From: Clostridiales bacterium
Lineage (GTDB): Bacteria; Bacillota; Clostridia; Ch29
Direction: 5' to 3'
NCBI GenBank assembly: GCA_012523075.1
Contig: JAAYJF010000016.1
Span: forward strand, 1 to 36,298
DNA: 36,298 nucleotides
The notes under the pieces are model-generated. The model did not search any database, was not told the origin of the DNA, and saw only the letters and a program-made list of their open reading frames with translations. The position numbers and the translations under genes are program-made. Each line of letters begins with the position of its first letter. Position 1 is the first letter of the stretch. Shown here piece by piece: positions 16,673 through 26,198 of this stretch.

Positions 16673-17583
16673 GCCTTTGGTTTCATTGCTTTTTTCAGCT
16701 GTTCTACCAGCAGGATATTTTCGTAGGCCAGGGCAGCCTGGGTACTCATCGTCATAATTATTTCCTCGTCCCGACGGGTATACTGCCCTGCTCCCGGCTT
16801 ACCCATCACTGATATCCATCCGTACAGGCAGGTGGGAGAAGCAAAGGGGACTGCCAGCATGGACTTACCCCATTGAATAGGCTTATGGCCGGCAGTAACA
16901 GCTTTCAGAATATCCTCCGGAGGTATCATGTGCTCCCGGCAGGAGCCATCCTCCTTTTTATTCGCCAGTCCTCTGTAATAATTGACCACCCCGTTTCCCT
17001 CCCGTATGGCCAGCAGGGACTGCTTACAGTTTAGCATCTCACAGACTGCCCGGCAAAAAGTGTTAAGCAGCCGATTGGGGTCCCGCTCCGCAACCATACT
17101 GTAGCCTAAATCCATCAGTACCGAGAACTGTAGTTCCGTACTGGCGGATAACACAGGTTCCCAAAGGCCGCTGGAAGACTCGTGTGCCTGCGGCTGCGGG
17201 CACTTCCTTCCGGATGAAACCCCCAGCAGCTCATTAACTGTCCTGAGTATTTCCTGCGGTTCTGAAGGTTTTGGTATTATACGGCAGGGCTTCAAAGCTT
17301 CGTCTAGTCGAATATCCTCCGGATGACGGCACCAGGCGGTATAAAAAATGACCGGTGTACCGGTTTGAGCTGTCTCGGTGCGCAGCCTCCTGACAAATTC
17401 TCTCCCGTCCATGGTGGGCAGGAGTATATCACATATTATCAAATCAGGGCATCCGCTGCATGCTAGTGCCAGCGCTCCTTCACCCTCTGCGGCCTCCAGT
17501 ATCCGGTGCCCCGCGAACTCAAGCAGAGTAACCAATATCTGTCGGCTCATTGCGTGGTCTTCCACAATAAGAATAGTTGCCAT
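16666..17583 (-). CDS. Response regulator receiver + GAF domain protein (truncated by frame disruption)
   Basis: MATILIVEDHAMSRQILVTLLEFAGH...DLIICDILLPTMDG; GAF ending AALAYENILLVEQLKK. Confidence 0.82.
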   Translation of the reverse strand: MATILIVEDHAMSRQILVTLLEFAGHRILEAAEGEGALALACSGCPDLIICDILLPTMDGREFVRRLRTETAQTGTPVIFYTAWCRHPEDIRLDEALKPCRIIPKPSEPQEILRTVNELLGVSSGRKCPQPQAHESSSGLWEPVLSASTELQFSVLMDLGYSMVAERDPNRLLNTFCRAVCEMLNCKQSLLAIREGNGVVNYYRGLANKKEDGSCREHMIPPEDILKAVTAGHKPIQWGKSMLAVPFASPTCLYGWISVMGKPGAGQYTRRDEEIIMTMSTQAALAYENILLVEQLKKAMKPKAC

Positions 17584-17589
17584 TCTTTC

Positions 17590-18003
17590 TCAATCCTCTC
17601 TTCCCTGTTTAACGCCGTTTGACCCACCGTCCCGATATTCCCCGTTCAAAAATTCCTCAATCTGTTTGATAAATATCTCGGGGGTTATGGGCTTACTGAT
17701 ATAACCGTCAAACCCGGCTGCCAGCACTTTTTCCCGGTCCCCCACCATCGCAAGGGCGGTAACCGCAACAAGCGGAATCCTCCTTAGTACAGAGTGTCCC
17801 TTTAGCCGACGGGCTATTTCATAGCCATCCATCCGGGGAAGATGGATGTCGCAGATTATAAGGTCCACCCTTTCCCGGCCGGCTATATTAATAGCTTGGC
17901 TGCCGTCGGCTGCAGTTAATACGGTATAGTTGAAGGCCTTTAGCAAGTAGGTTGTTAGTTCCAGGTTTGTCGGATTATCTTCAATAACAAGAATTCGTCC
18001 CGC
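17590..18003 (-). CDS. Stand-alone response regulator receiver (CheY/DivK-like)
   Basis: MAGRILVIEDNPTNLELTTYLLKAFNY...DLIICDIHLPRMDGYEIARRLK. Confidence 0.88.
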   Translation of the reverse strand, partial: AGRILVIEDNPTNLELTTYLLKAFNYTVLTAADGSQAINIAGRERVDLIICDIHLPRMDGYEIARRLKGHSVLRRIPLVAVTALAMVGDREKVLAAGFDGYISKPITPEIFIKQIEEFLNGEYRDGGSNGVKQGRED

Positions 18004-19084
18004 CATTACTCCATTCATCCTCCAGTTTCCGTTTTTCATACAACACCAATGTAAAAGTACTTCCTTTACCGTACTCACTCATGCATACAATATTCCCTCC
18101 CAGCAGCGTGGCCAGCTTGCTGCTCAAATAAAGGCCCAGCCCTGTTCCTTCACGACAGTACAAGGCCGGCGTTTCAGCCCGTTCAAAGGCATTGAAAAGC
18201 CTTTCCCTGTCCTCCTTCTTAATTCCTATCCCGGTATCCGAAACACTGAATTCATAACGATTGCATTCCCCTTCGCAATACCGCCGCAGCTTTATTCCTA
18301 CTTTGCCCTTTTCGGTAAACTTTATGGCATTTGCGACAAGGTTTATGAGTATCTGTACTAGGGTGCGGCGATCGGTATGAATTACCATGTCCCTGCCGGG
18401 CAAGTCACAGTCCAAACCGATACCTTTGCTGACTGCGCTTTGCGCCAGTGTATCGGTTATTTCCTTAATAACACTTTGACAGGATACCGGCCTTGGGTAA
18501 AGTTCCACATTGCCGGATTCTATTTTTGCAAGGTCCAGGATATCGTTTATGAGCAGAAGCAGATGCTTTGCACTTACGGATATGTTCCTAAGCTGGTTTT
18601 CCTGTTCGGTGGTAAGAGGCCCCGGAAGCCTCATCAGCAGCGTACCGGCAAAACCGATAATGGCATTGAGCGGTGTACGCAGTTCATGGCTCTCCCTTAG
18701 TTTCTTCTCCATGGCATGTTTGTACAATGCCATTTCGATAGCAATATGCAGTTCATTTTCTTTAAAGGGCTTTACTATGTATCCGTACGGATGGGTCCTT
18801 TTGGCGCGCTGCACAATATCCTCATTGGCGTAGGCAGTAAGATATATAACCGGAATATCAAACCTGTTCTTTAATTCTTCGGCGGCCGTCACTCCATCAA
18901 TTCCCCCATGAAGCATTATGTCCATAAGTACCACATCGGGGCATATCTCTCCGGCCTTATCCATTGCCTCTTCACCTGAAAAAGCGATAAGGGGAGAGGG
19001 ATATCCCATGCTTATAAGCCTGTGCTGAATATCCAACGCCTCGATGCCTTCATCCTCTACGATAAGTACTTGTATATCCGTCAT
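17981..19084 (-). CDS. REC-HisKA-HATPase hybrid protein with REC joined directly to the H-box
   Basis: MTDIQVLIVEDEGIEALDIQHRL...MALYKHAMEKKLRESHELRTPLNAIIGF...DTGIGIKKEDRERLFNAFER. Confidence 0.87.
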   Translation of the reverse strand: MTDIQVLIVEDEGIEALDIQHRLISMGYPSPLIAFSGEEAMDKAGEICPDVVLMDIMLHGGIDGVTAAEELKNRFDIPVIYLTAYANEDIVQRAKRTHPYGYIVKPFKENELHIAIEMALYKHAMEKKLRESHELRTPLNAIIGFAGTLLMRLPGPLTTEQENQLRNISVSAKHLLLLINDILDLAKIESGNVELYPRPVSCQSVIKEITDTLAQSAVSKGIGLDCDLPGRDMVIHTDRRTLVQILINLVANAIKFTEKGKVGIKLRRYCEGECNRYEFSVSDTGIGIKKEDRERLFNAFERAETPALYCREGTGLGLYLSSKLATLLGGNIVCMSEYGKGSTFTLVLYEKRKLEDEWSNGGTNSCY

Positions 19085-19098
19085 CTTGTCACCTCCTT

Positions 19099-22000
19099 TT
19101 ACGGCCGGGAAAGCGCCTTAAATGTAATTATAAACTGGGCCCCGGCATGGGCACCTATGCTGATGCTGCCTCTAAGCTGTTTTACCAGTATACCTACAAT
19201 TCTAAGCCCCAGCGATGTGCGGTTCTCGAAATCCAGGCCCTGGGGAAGGCCAATGCCGTTATCGCTGACCACCAAAACGTATCTGCTGCCGGTGTCATGG
19301 CGTAACTGAACTGTAACCTCCCCTTTCACAGCTCCTTTGTTCCCGGTATTTTGGAAAGCATGCTTCAGTGCATTTGATACCAGTTCATTGATAATCAGCG
19401 CACAGGGGATTATAGTATCAATGCTCAGCTTGACGTCCTCCACGTCAACCCTCGGAGTGACGATCCTCTCGCTCACACCATAGGACAGGAATAGATTCGC
19501 CACCAGGCTGCGGATATACCCGGGAAGGTCTACTCTTGCAAGCGTCTCCGACTGATACAGCTTTTCATGGATAAGAGCCATTGAATAAACCCTGTTCTTG
19601 CTTTCCTTTAGAAGTTCAATCACCTGCTCATCATCGGTATACAAAGACTGCAGGTTTAACATGCTGTGGATAATCTGAAGATTGTTTTTTACGCGGTGAT
19701 GAATTTCCCTCAAAAGAACTTCCTTCTCATGCAAGGCTGCCTTAAGATGCGCCTCGCTTTTATATAATTCCCTGTTGGCTTTTTTCAACTGGTCTGTACG
19801 GTCATTAACCCTCTGTTCCAGCTCCCTGTTAAGTTTTTGTATCTCCTGCTCCGCCATTTTTCTTTCAGTTATATCCAAACCCATTTCCAGAATAAGCTTG
19901 GAACCGTCCGCATCGGTAAAGGGAAAATCAAAAACGTCATAATAATGTCCGTCCGGCCCGATCCATTCCCACCTCTGGGGTTTATCCTCTTCAAGGGTTT
20001 TAAAGGCTCCGCAGTTCTCGCAGGGCTTATCCCTGCCGAAAAGGTATTCATAGCATCGCCGGTCACCGGCTTCACCAAAACGCTCCCGGAAGAAACGGTT
20101 GACTAGGGGCACACGGTAATCCGGGGTAAGAAGCACAAGGTAGGCCGGTATCAGTTCCAGGATATCGTTGAACCGCTTCCGCTCGGCCTTTACCATTTCC
20201 TCGGCTCTTTTCCGCCGGGTAATGTCCCTCTCAAGCCGGCTGTTGGCCAGGGCAAGGGCTTCGGTCCTTTGCCTCACCCGCAGCTCCAGTTCTTCCTTTG
20301 ACCGTCGCAGAGCCTCCTCTGCTTGTTTCATCCCCTCCACCAGCCGGGCATTCTGCAGGGAAATGGCTGCCTGCAACGTCAACAGCTCGGTCATCTGAGT
20401 CCTTTCCGGTGTGAAAACCCCGTCCGACAACCGGTTTTCCAGGTATAGCACTCCAATCATCTTTGACCTTTTAATCACCGGCAGGCACAATACCGACCGA
20501 AGCTGCATGCACCGGACCTCCGGATTGTCCTTAAACATCCCTTCCCAAGCCGCGTTGTTTAGTATTAATCTCTCTCCGGTCCTGTAAACATAACGCACTA
20601 TTGCTTTGCAGATACCTTCTGCATTATCAAGCTTTTGTCTAACCATCCTCACCGCCCGTTTTTCTCCTGCATGGCTTTCGGCGCAGACAAATAACCCTGA
20701 CTGTTCCTCTACAAGGAGATAACCGTGCTGGGCTCCCGAACTCTCTATAACCACATCCATAATTCTTTTAAGAAGAGTTTCCCGTTCTATCTCGGAAGAA
20801 ATAGCCAGCGATGACTTCATCAGGTAACCAACATCCAGATTGGGAAGGGCATACCAGTCCTCAGGTTCGGTCTCGTGTGGCAGAAGAGGTCCTTTAACCT
20901 CCTCATAATACCCCGGATGTTTCCTCTCAAGGTTTAGTTCTTTGCGCTCGGCACGGCATTTCCTGTACAAACGGGCAGCCTCGGCAAAGTATACCCCTTG
21001 GGTGCACAGCCCTTCCTTTTGCAGAAGAACACCCATGCATTCGTTGAGGTGCCCCTCAAGCATTGTATATTTGAATTTCCGGGCGGTACTTATGGCATCC
21101 ATGTAAAGGTTTCTGGCTTTCCTAAGGCTGCCGGTAGCCCTTTCAACTTCGGCATAAATATATGCAAGATAGGGCTTAAGCAGAGGCCCCAATGCAGCCC
21201 ATTTCTCAATCCTGTTTATAATTGGCGTGATATCGGCCAGCAGCTCATACTTATCCCTGTAATCAATGCCCTTTTCAAATAATTTCAGCTTGTTCAAAAC
21301 CAGGAATACATGCCACTGCCTTTTAAGTACGTTGTCGGTAAGACCGGACAGGTACTTCCGGCCTCCCTCCAGATATTGTTTTGCCTCCTCATGCTCCCCG
21401 AAATAATAATGGCTAATACCCCTTAGAACATAGTAGCTTCCCACCGAGGCTATATGGTTGTTCGCTTCCCATTCCCTGAGTTTTTCGCCCATCGGTACCG
21501 GTTTATAATCCTTTTTCATAGGCAGCACCCAGCCCGCCCGCACCGCCTGAGCGAGACCTGCCGAAAAGGACAGATGATACCGGTTGGAAAACTGAAGGCA
21601 TTCCTCTGCGTATTCTTCTATCTTTGACAGGTCGGCCCCCCAAACCTGAAGGTTCCACATCATAGGCCCGTATGAAAGGCCTGCATTATACAGGTCGCCG
21701 CAGTTCTTACCGCACTGTATGGACTTGAGACAGTATTCCACAATCTGTTCCGGGTGGCTTCTCGTATGCATATTGCACCATACAATTCCGTTCATTCCCC
21801 GGGTTGCGCCGAAAGTATTAGGATGCCTGGCACAAAGTTCCCTGGCGAGGTCTTCATACATGAAGGCCTGCTCAAATTGTCCCAGTTCACCATACTGAAG
21901 GCCCATTATGGTAAAGGAATAAATAGCCGATTCGTCCATGCCCCCCGCCAGGCAGTGCTGAGTGGATTTTGCCGCCGCCAGGTACAGCTGGGGTACAAGC

Positions 22001-23688
22001 CCCGACGCATACAAATCGGGAATAAGCTCGCTGTAAAAGGCAAGCTCTATCTTGTCCCTCCGGTCGTCGGTAAAGGGCATGTCCAGAATGACCTGCCGTA
22101 TATCGGTACCCCTTGAGGCAATCTCTGCCGTCAGTTCCTTCCTTTTTCTATCAGCTTCCACGCCGCTTTCAGGGATGGCTTTGCCAAAATAGGCCAACCC
22201 TTCATTGGCTTTCTCAATAGCTTTTCTGAAGTTTCCGATGGATGACAGCGAAGTGGTCTGCTCGGCCAGACATTCCGCCCTGTCAAGGTCGGTTTTGGCA
22301 TGTAAAAGCAGTTTGCTTAGCAGATACTCGGACTTTTCATGGTTGCCGCACATAAGCTCGGTCTTTGCAGCCATCTGGTATATTCTGAAGGTAAGCTGAT
22401 AGTTCTCATCCTCCCAACAGTCATCCGGCAGCAGTTCCCTGCTTATACGAAAATACTCGCTGGCTGCCAGGATAGCCAGCGAATCCAGAGCTTTGTTTCC
22501 TGCATGGCAGTTGATACGCGACAGAAAATATGCTGTTTCCCGGTCCGGGTGGTCTTCCACACCCAGGTTCAGATGTGAAACAATTGCAAACAGGTTTTCG
22601 GAATCACAGATGTCCTTATGTTCGCCCGTTGTAGCAGAGTACAGATAGACCCCTATCCTCCAGTGAATTGATTTCAGCTCTTCGGCCGGTATGGAGGCAA
22701 GCACTGCTTCCTGAACCCTGTCGTGTATAAATTGCAGCTGGTTTTTGTTCTCCACCAGCAGTCCCTGGCTAAGGACGGGTTTTAGTATCTCAAAGGCCTT
22801 CACCAGGGGCATTTTGAGGATAGAGGCAACAACTTCGGGTGAAAAGGTATTGCCCATGCAAGCACAATACTTCAGAATATTGACGAGATCGGGAGGCATT
22901 TTCCAAATCCTGGACTGAAACAGGGCAACTACGGTGGTGGGCATGGATGAATTTCTTATTCTGTCAAGGTCCCACTTCCACTGTCCCCCTTCGTCAAAAA
23001 GGAGCAGGTCTTCATTGTACAGATAAGACATTATTTCGGTGACAAAAAGCGGGTTGCCTTCGCTTAAGGTGCATATGAAATCTGACAGTGTCCGGGTCTG
23101 CGGCGCAGGGGCTTCGAGAATACTCGAAACCATTTCATTGCAGTGGTCCGGCTTTAAAGGCTCCAGCCTTATCTCCCTCAAAGGCCAGCCATTCTCCTTT
23201 GCACTCCGTATAAGTTTGGAAAGGGGATGACTTAAATCCACTTCATTGCAGCGATACGCCCCCATAAGGAAAAGATAAGGGTGCTCCCGGTGGTTTGAAA
23301 GGGTATTGGTCAGAAAATCTAAGGAGGCGGTATCACACCACTGTAGGTTATCCACGAACAGGGTTAGCGGGTTTTCCCTGGTGGCAAGGCAGGTTAGAAA
23401 CCTGTCGAAAATATCACGGAATCGATTGAGCTGCTCCATGGGCGGAAGCGGCCTGACTTCCGGTTGCGGGCCGATTAGCGTTTCCAGTTCAGGAATCACA
23501 TCGGTAAGAACCCTGCCGTTATTACCCACCGTTTCCTGAATCCTTTCTTTCCAGTAAGCCACCCTGTCATCGCTTTCGGTCAGGAAAATCTTCACCAGAT
23601 TTCTCAGAGCAAGAACGAGGGAACTGTAGGGAATGTTTTTCTGGTATACATCAAATTTCCCCGATATAAAATAGCCCTGGTGCTTCAC
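19099..23688 (-). CDS. AAA ATPase-TPR-GAF-PAS-HisKA_2-HATPase signalling protein, downstream part of a gene split by TAG
   Basis: [85 protein letters not shown]; same frame as the 24723 ORF. Confidence 0.82.
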   Translation of the reverse strand: MKHQGYFISGKFDVYQKNIPYSSLVLALRNLVKIFLTESDDRVAYWKERIQETVGNNGRVLTDVIPELETLIGPQPEVRPLPPMEQLNRFRDIFDRFLTCLATRENPLTLFVDNLQWCDTASLDFLTNTLSNHREHPYLFLMGAYRCNEVDLSHPLSKLIRSAKENGWPLREIRLEPLKPDHCNEMVSSILEAPAPQTRTLSDFICTLSEGNPLFVTEIMSYLYNEDLLLFDEGGQWKWDLDRIRNSSMPTTVVALFQSRIWKMPPDLVNILKYCACMGNTFSPEVVASILKMPLVKAFEILKPVLSQGLLVENKNQLQFIHDRVQEAVLASIPAEELKSIHWRIGVYLYSATTGEHKDICDSENLFAIVSHLNLGVEDHPDRETAYFLSRINCHAGNKALDSLAILAASEYFRISRELLPDDCWEDENYQLTFRIYQMAAKTELMCGNHEKSEYLLSKLLLHAKTDLDRAECLAEQTTSLSSIGNFRKAIEKANEGLAYFGKAIPESGVEADRKRKELTAEIASRGTDIRQVILDMPFTDDRRDKIELAFYSELIPDLYASGLVPQLYLAAAKSTQHCLAGGMDESAIYSFTIMGLQYGELGQFEQAFMYEDLARELCARHPNTFGATRGMNGIVWCNMHTRSHPEQIVEYCLKSIQCGKNCGDLYNAGLSYGPMMWNLQVWGADLSKIEEYAEECLQFSNRYHLSFSAGLAQAVRAGWVLPMKKDYKPVPMGEKLREWEANNHIASVGSYYVLRGISHYYFGEHEEAKQYLEGGRKYLSGLTDNVLKRQWHVFLVLNKLKLFEKGIDYRDKYELLADITPIINRIEKWAALGPLLKPYLAYIYAEVERATGSLRKARNLYMDAISTARKFKYTMLEGHLNECMGVLLQKEGLCTQGVYFAEAARLYRKCRAERKELNLERKHPGYYEEVKGPLLPHETEPEDWYALPNLDVGYLMKSSLAISSEIERETLLKRIMDVVIESSGAQHGYLLVEEQSGLFVCAESHAGEKRAVRMVRQKLDNAEGICKAIVRYVYRTGERLILNNAAWEGMFKDNPEVRCMQLRSVLCLPVIKRSKMIGVLYLENRLSDGVFTPERTQMTELLTLQAAISLQNARLVEGMKQAEEALRRSKEELELRVRQRTEALALANSRLERDITRRKRAEEMVKAERKRFNDILELIPAYLVLLTPDYRVPLVNRFFRERFGEAGDRRCYEYLFGRDKPCENCGAFKTLEEDKPQRWEWIGPDGHYYDVFDFPFTDADGSKLILEMGLDITERKMAEQEIQKLNRELEQRVNDRTDQLKKANRELYKSEAHLKAALHEKEVLLREIHHRVKNNLQIIHSMLNLQSLYTDDEQVIELLKESKNRVYSMALIHEKLYQSETLARVDLPGYIRSLVANLFLSYGVSERIVTPRVDVEDVKLSIDTIIPCALIINELVSNALKHAFQNTGNKGAVKGEVTVQLRHDTGSRYVLVVSDNGIGLPQGLDFENRTSLGLRIVGILVKQLRGSISIGAHAGAQFIITFKALSRP

Positions 23689-23706
23689 TATGGGCTGCTG
23701 CAGTTC

Positions 23707-24723
23707 CTAAATCAAGCGGGTCTTTCCTATGCCCGGCAGGCCGGATATAAACATGCTGCGGAATTCTCCGGCGGCAGCCTTTTCGTATTCCGCAACTATT
23801 TCTCCGGTTTCCCGGTCCCGGCCTACCATTTTTGATACAAAGCTCCCCCATCGGGGACCTGTGCGGCTGTCCGGCGGAAACTGGCTTATCGTACCCGCAG
23901 CTTCGTATTCGTTTTTACACCGCGTTAGGTCCGTCAAAAGCCCCGCTGGCGATTTATATCGTTTTCCCGGCTCCTTGTGCATCAATTTGGCAGTAATGCG
24001 GCTTAACACAATAGGAATACCCGGTTTAACTTCATGCACAGGAGGCGCTTCCTGGGCGAGATGGGAATGGATTAATTCAAGCGGGTCTACCGAAAAAAAC
24101 GGCAGGCAGCCGGTTAGCATTTCGTAGAACACTATCCCCAGCGAATATAAATCCGAAGCAAAACCTACCCGATGGTTTATCCTGCCGGTTTGTTCCGGGG
24201 ATGTATATGAAAGGGTATCCCTGACAAAGGAAGGGTCATGGATAAAATGGCTGACGCTCTTTATGTCAAGGCTGCTTATAAAGTCAATAATGCGGATTTC
24301 ATAGGTCTGCGGATTTATCAGAATATTATGGGGCTTAATGCCGCCGTGAACTATTCCCGCCTTGTGAATCAGGTCAAGGGCGTGGGCCAGTTGACAGGCA
24401 ACAGGTAAGAAAGCTTTTAAGCCCATTTCCGAAAAGCCTTCGGCCAGGTTGTCCAGCGTAACACCGTCATAATAGTCCCGGGTTATATAAAAAACACCGT
24501 CCTTAACACCGATGTAGCCGGGTACAATCAAAAGTGCATGGTCCAGAACCTTTAGACGCTCTATTCTTTGCATCAACTGGTCCTTACTGTGTTCCGACAT
24601 TCTTATGGCTTTCAACGCCTTGATAACAATAGGACTCTTGGAAACCCCGGTTTCATATGCTTTGTATATGGCAGACCGGGAAGTTTCTGCAATCTTCTCT
24701 TCAATCTCATAGCCGGAAATCAA
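23707..24723 (-). CDS. Ser/Thr protein kinase domain + AAA P-loop, terminated by TAG after GLPGIGKTRLI
   Basis: AGIVHGGIKPHNILINPQTYEIRIIDF; SYTSPEQTGRINHRVGFASDLYSLGIVFYEMLTG; SGLPGIGKTRLI*. Confidence 0.85.
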   Translation of the reverse strand: MISGYEIEEKIAETSRSAIYKAYETGVSKSPIVIKALKAIRMSEHSKDQLMQRIERLKVLDHALLIVPGYIGVKDGVFYITRDYYDGVTLDNLAEGFSEMGLKAFLPVACQLAHALDLIHKAGIVHGGIKPHNILINPQTYEIRIIDFISSLDIKSVSHFIHDPSFVRDTLSYTSPEQTGRINHRVGFASDLYSLGIVFYEMLTGCLPFFSVDPLELIHSHLAQEAPPVHEVKPGIPIVLSRITAKLMHKEPGKRYKSPAGLLTDLTRCKNEYEAAGTISQFPPDSRTGPRWGSFVSKMVGRDRETGEIVAEYEKAAAGEFRSMFISGLPGIGKTRLI

Positions 24724-24870
24724 AGCAAGACCCCCTTTCCTGTTTTTTCCACAGCTACAAACAAGAAAACACTACCCCAGCCAGATTCGCCAAGGTAGCA
24801 GCAGGCACACAAACCTCTCCGATATAAGACTGTTTGCCATATTATTATACAATATTCAATTGGAAAATAA

Positions 24871-24890
24871 TGTCAGGTTATGTCAGTTAG
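24871..24890. promoter_or_regulatory. Tandem direct repeat TGTCAGGTTA-TGTCAGTTAG upstream of the signalling operon
   Basis: 10-bp spaced direct repeat in the expected -35 region of a minus-strand TATAAT (24844-24849). Confidence 0.3.
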
Positions 24891-25051
24891 TCCTCATCAA
24901 TTTAAAAAAATGACAAAGCCGGCGACTTTATAGTCGATTTTGGCTAAAAAATCCCATACCAGTATGCAGCAGGAGAATAAACCATTGCGTCGAAATGATT
25001 AAGGATAGGGTTTTTACGTTTTGCGAAGGCATCTTAAGGAGGAGGCCCATA

Positions 25052-25477
25052 ATGATTACAAGGCAGACCATCACACGCGGCGGAAACAAAGCAGTAAAAA
25101 TTGTGCTAAGCCTTCTAAAATTCATTATTCCTTCCATTTTCCTGATGAAAGTACTGGAACATTCCGGTCTGCTGGTAATAATAGCGGATTTTTTTGCCCC
25201 GGTTATGGCCTATATAGGCCTGCCAGGAGAAGGCGCCCTGGTATTCCTGTTCGGCCAGGTTACAATATACAGCGGTGTTGCCGCACTAACCATGTTGGAT
25301 TTTACTGCTAAACAGGTTACCATTATGAGTACCGTTCTTTGCTTATTTCATGTGGTGGTGCTGGAAACCGCAGTTATGAGCAAAGGTGGCGCTAACGGTT
25401 TGCTCAACGCAGGTACAAGGTTTGTTGCCGCCCTATTCACCGGTTTTATACTGAATTTGATTATTCCGGGGGTCTGA
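25052..25477 (+). CDS. Nucleoside recognition (Gate) domain membrane protein, SpmA/SpmB-like
   Basis: hydrophobic; LVFLFGQVTIYSGVAALTML, LETAVMSKGGANG; SD aaggaggagg. Confidence 0.7.
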   Translation: MITRQTITRGGNKAVKIVLSLLKFIIPSIFLMKVLEHSGLLVIIADFFAPVMAYIGLPGEGALVFLFGQVTIYSGVAALTMLDFTAKQVTIMSTVLCLFHVVVLETAVMSKGGANGLLNAGTRFVAALFTGFILNLIIPGV

Positions 25478-25479
25478 CT

Positions 25480-25956
25480 ATGGACTGGTCGAGAGTATTT
25501 ATCGAAACCTTTGAATCAAGATACTCAACAATTTTAAGGATAACACTGATAGTTATCCCGTTGCTTATATTAATAGAATGCCTCAAGGATATAGGCTGGC
25601 TGGAAAAAATAGCTGCCCATTCCCACGGTATTACAAAGTTTTTAGGCTTACCGGGAGAATCCGCAATTGGGCTTATAGTCGGGCTTTTTACCGGTATAGT
25701 TTTCGGTTCGGGGGTAATAATGCAGATTCAGCAAGAGGCACAGATGACTAAAACCCAGATGAACGTGCTATTTTTGTTTATAGGGATATGTCATGGGATT
25801 ATTGAAGAAACGGCTGTGTTCACCGCGGTAGGTGCCAACGGATTTATACTGTTTACAAGCCGGCTGGCGGCGGCGGTTGTGTTCACCTTTGCCTACATGT
25901 GGATTATGAGAGCGGTCGACCGGAGCGCGGCCAAGGATGGAATGGATGCGGACTAG
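25480..25956 (+). CDS. Nucleoside recognition (Gate) domain membrane protein, paired with the preceding gene
   Basis: LGLPGESAIGLIVGLFTGIVFGSGVIMQ; IEETAVFTAVGANGF. Confidence 0.7.
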   Translation: MDWSRVFIETFESRYSTILRITLIVIPLLILIECLKDIGWLEKIAAHSHGITKFLGLPGESAIGLIVGLFTGIVFGSGVIMQIQQEAQMTKTQMNVLFLFIGICHGIIEETAVFTAVGANGFILFTSRLAAAVVFTFAYMWIMRAVDRSAAKDGMDAD

Positions 25957-26024
25957 ATGTGACAGTTCTTTTGCCCGCTGCTTTGCGTAAATATCATAAA
26001 GAGCAGAATTGTAATGTCTATTGC

Positions 26025-26041
26025 AAAACGGAAACCGTTTT
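26025..26041 (+). terminator. Small hairpin AAAACGG-aaa-CCGTTTT
   Basis: perfect 7-bp stem. Confidence 0.35.
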
Positions 26042-26069
26042 ATGGATTTACTATTAAGGGGAGATTCCG

Positions 26070-26168
26070 ATGAACAAGAGAAAAATTATCGCAAGGGTCC
26101 TGGCCGTATTGATTTGTGCTGCCCTTATGCTGCCCTACCTGTTTCAGGTACTGTTAAGGGGCAAGTAA
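26070..26168 (+). CDS. 32-aa single-TM small protein MNKRKIIARVLAVLICAALMLPYLFQVLLRGK
   Basis: below ORF-track cutoff; ATG with upstream aaggggag; basic N-terminus then hydrophobic helix. Confidence 0.5.
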   Translation: MNKRKIIARVLAVLICAALMLPYLFQVLLRGK

Positions 26169-26198
26169 TTACCCAGTAATATTCAAGGAGCTGAGGCT

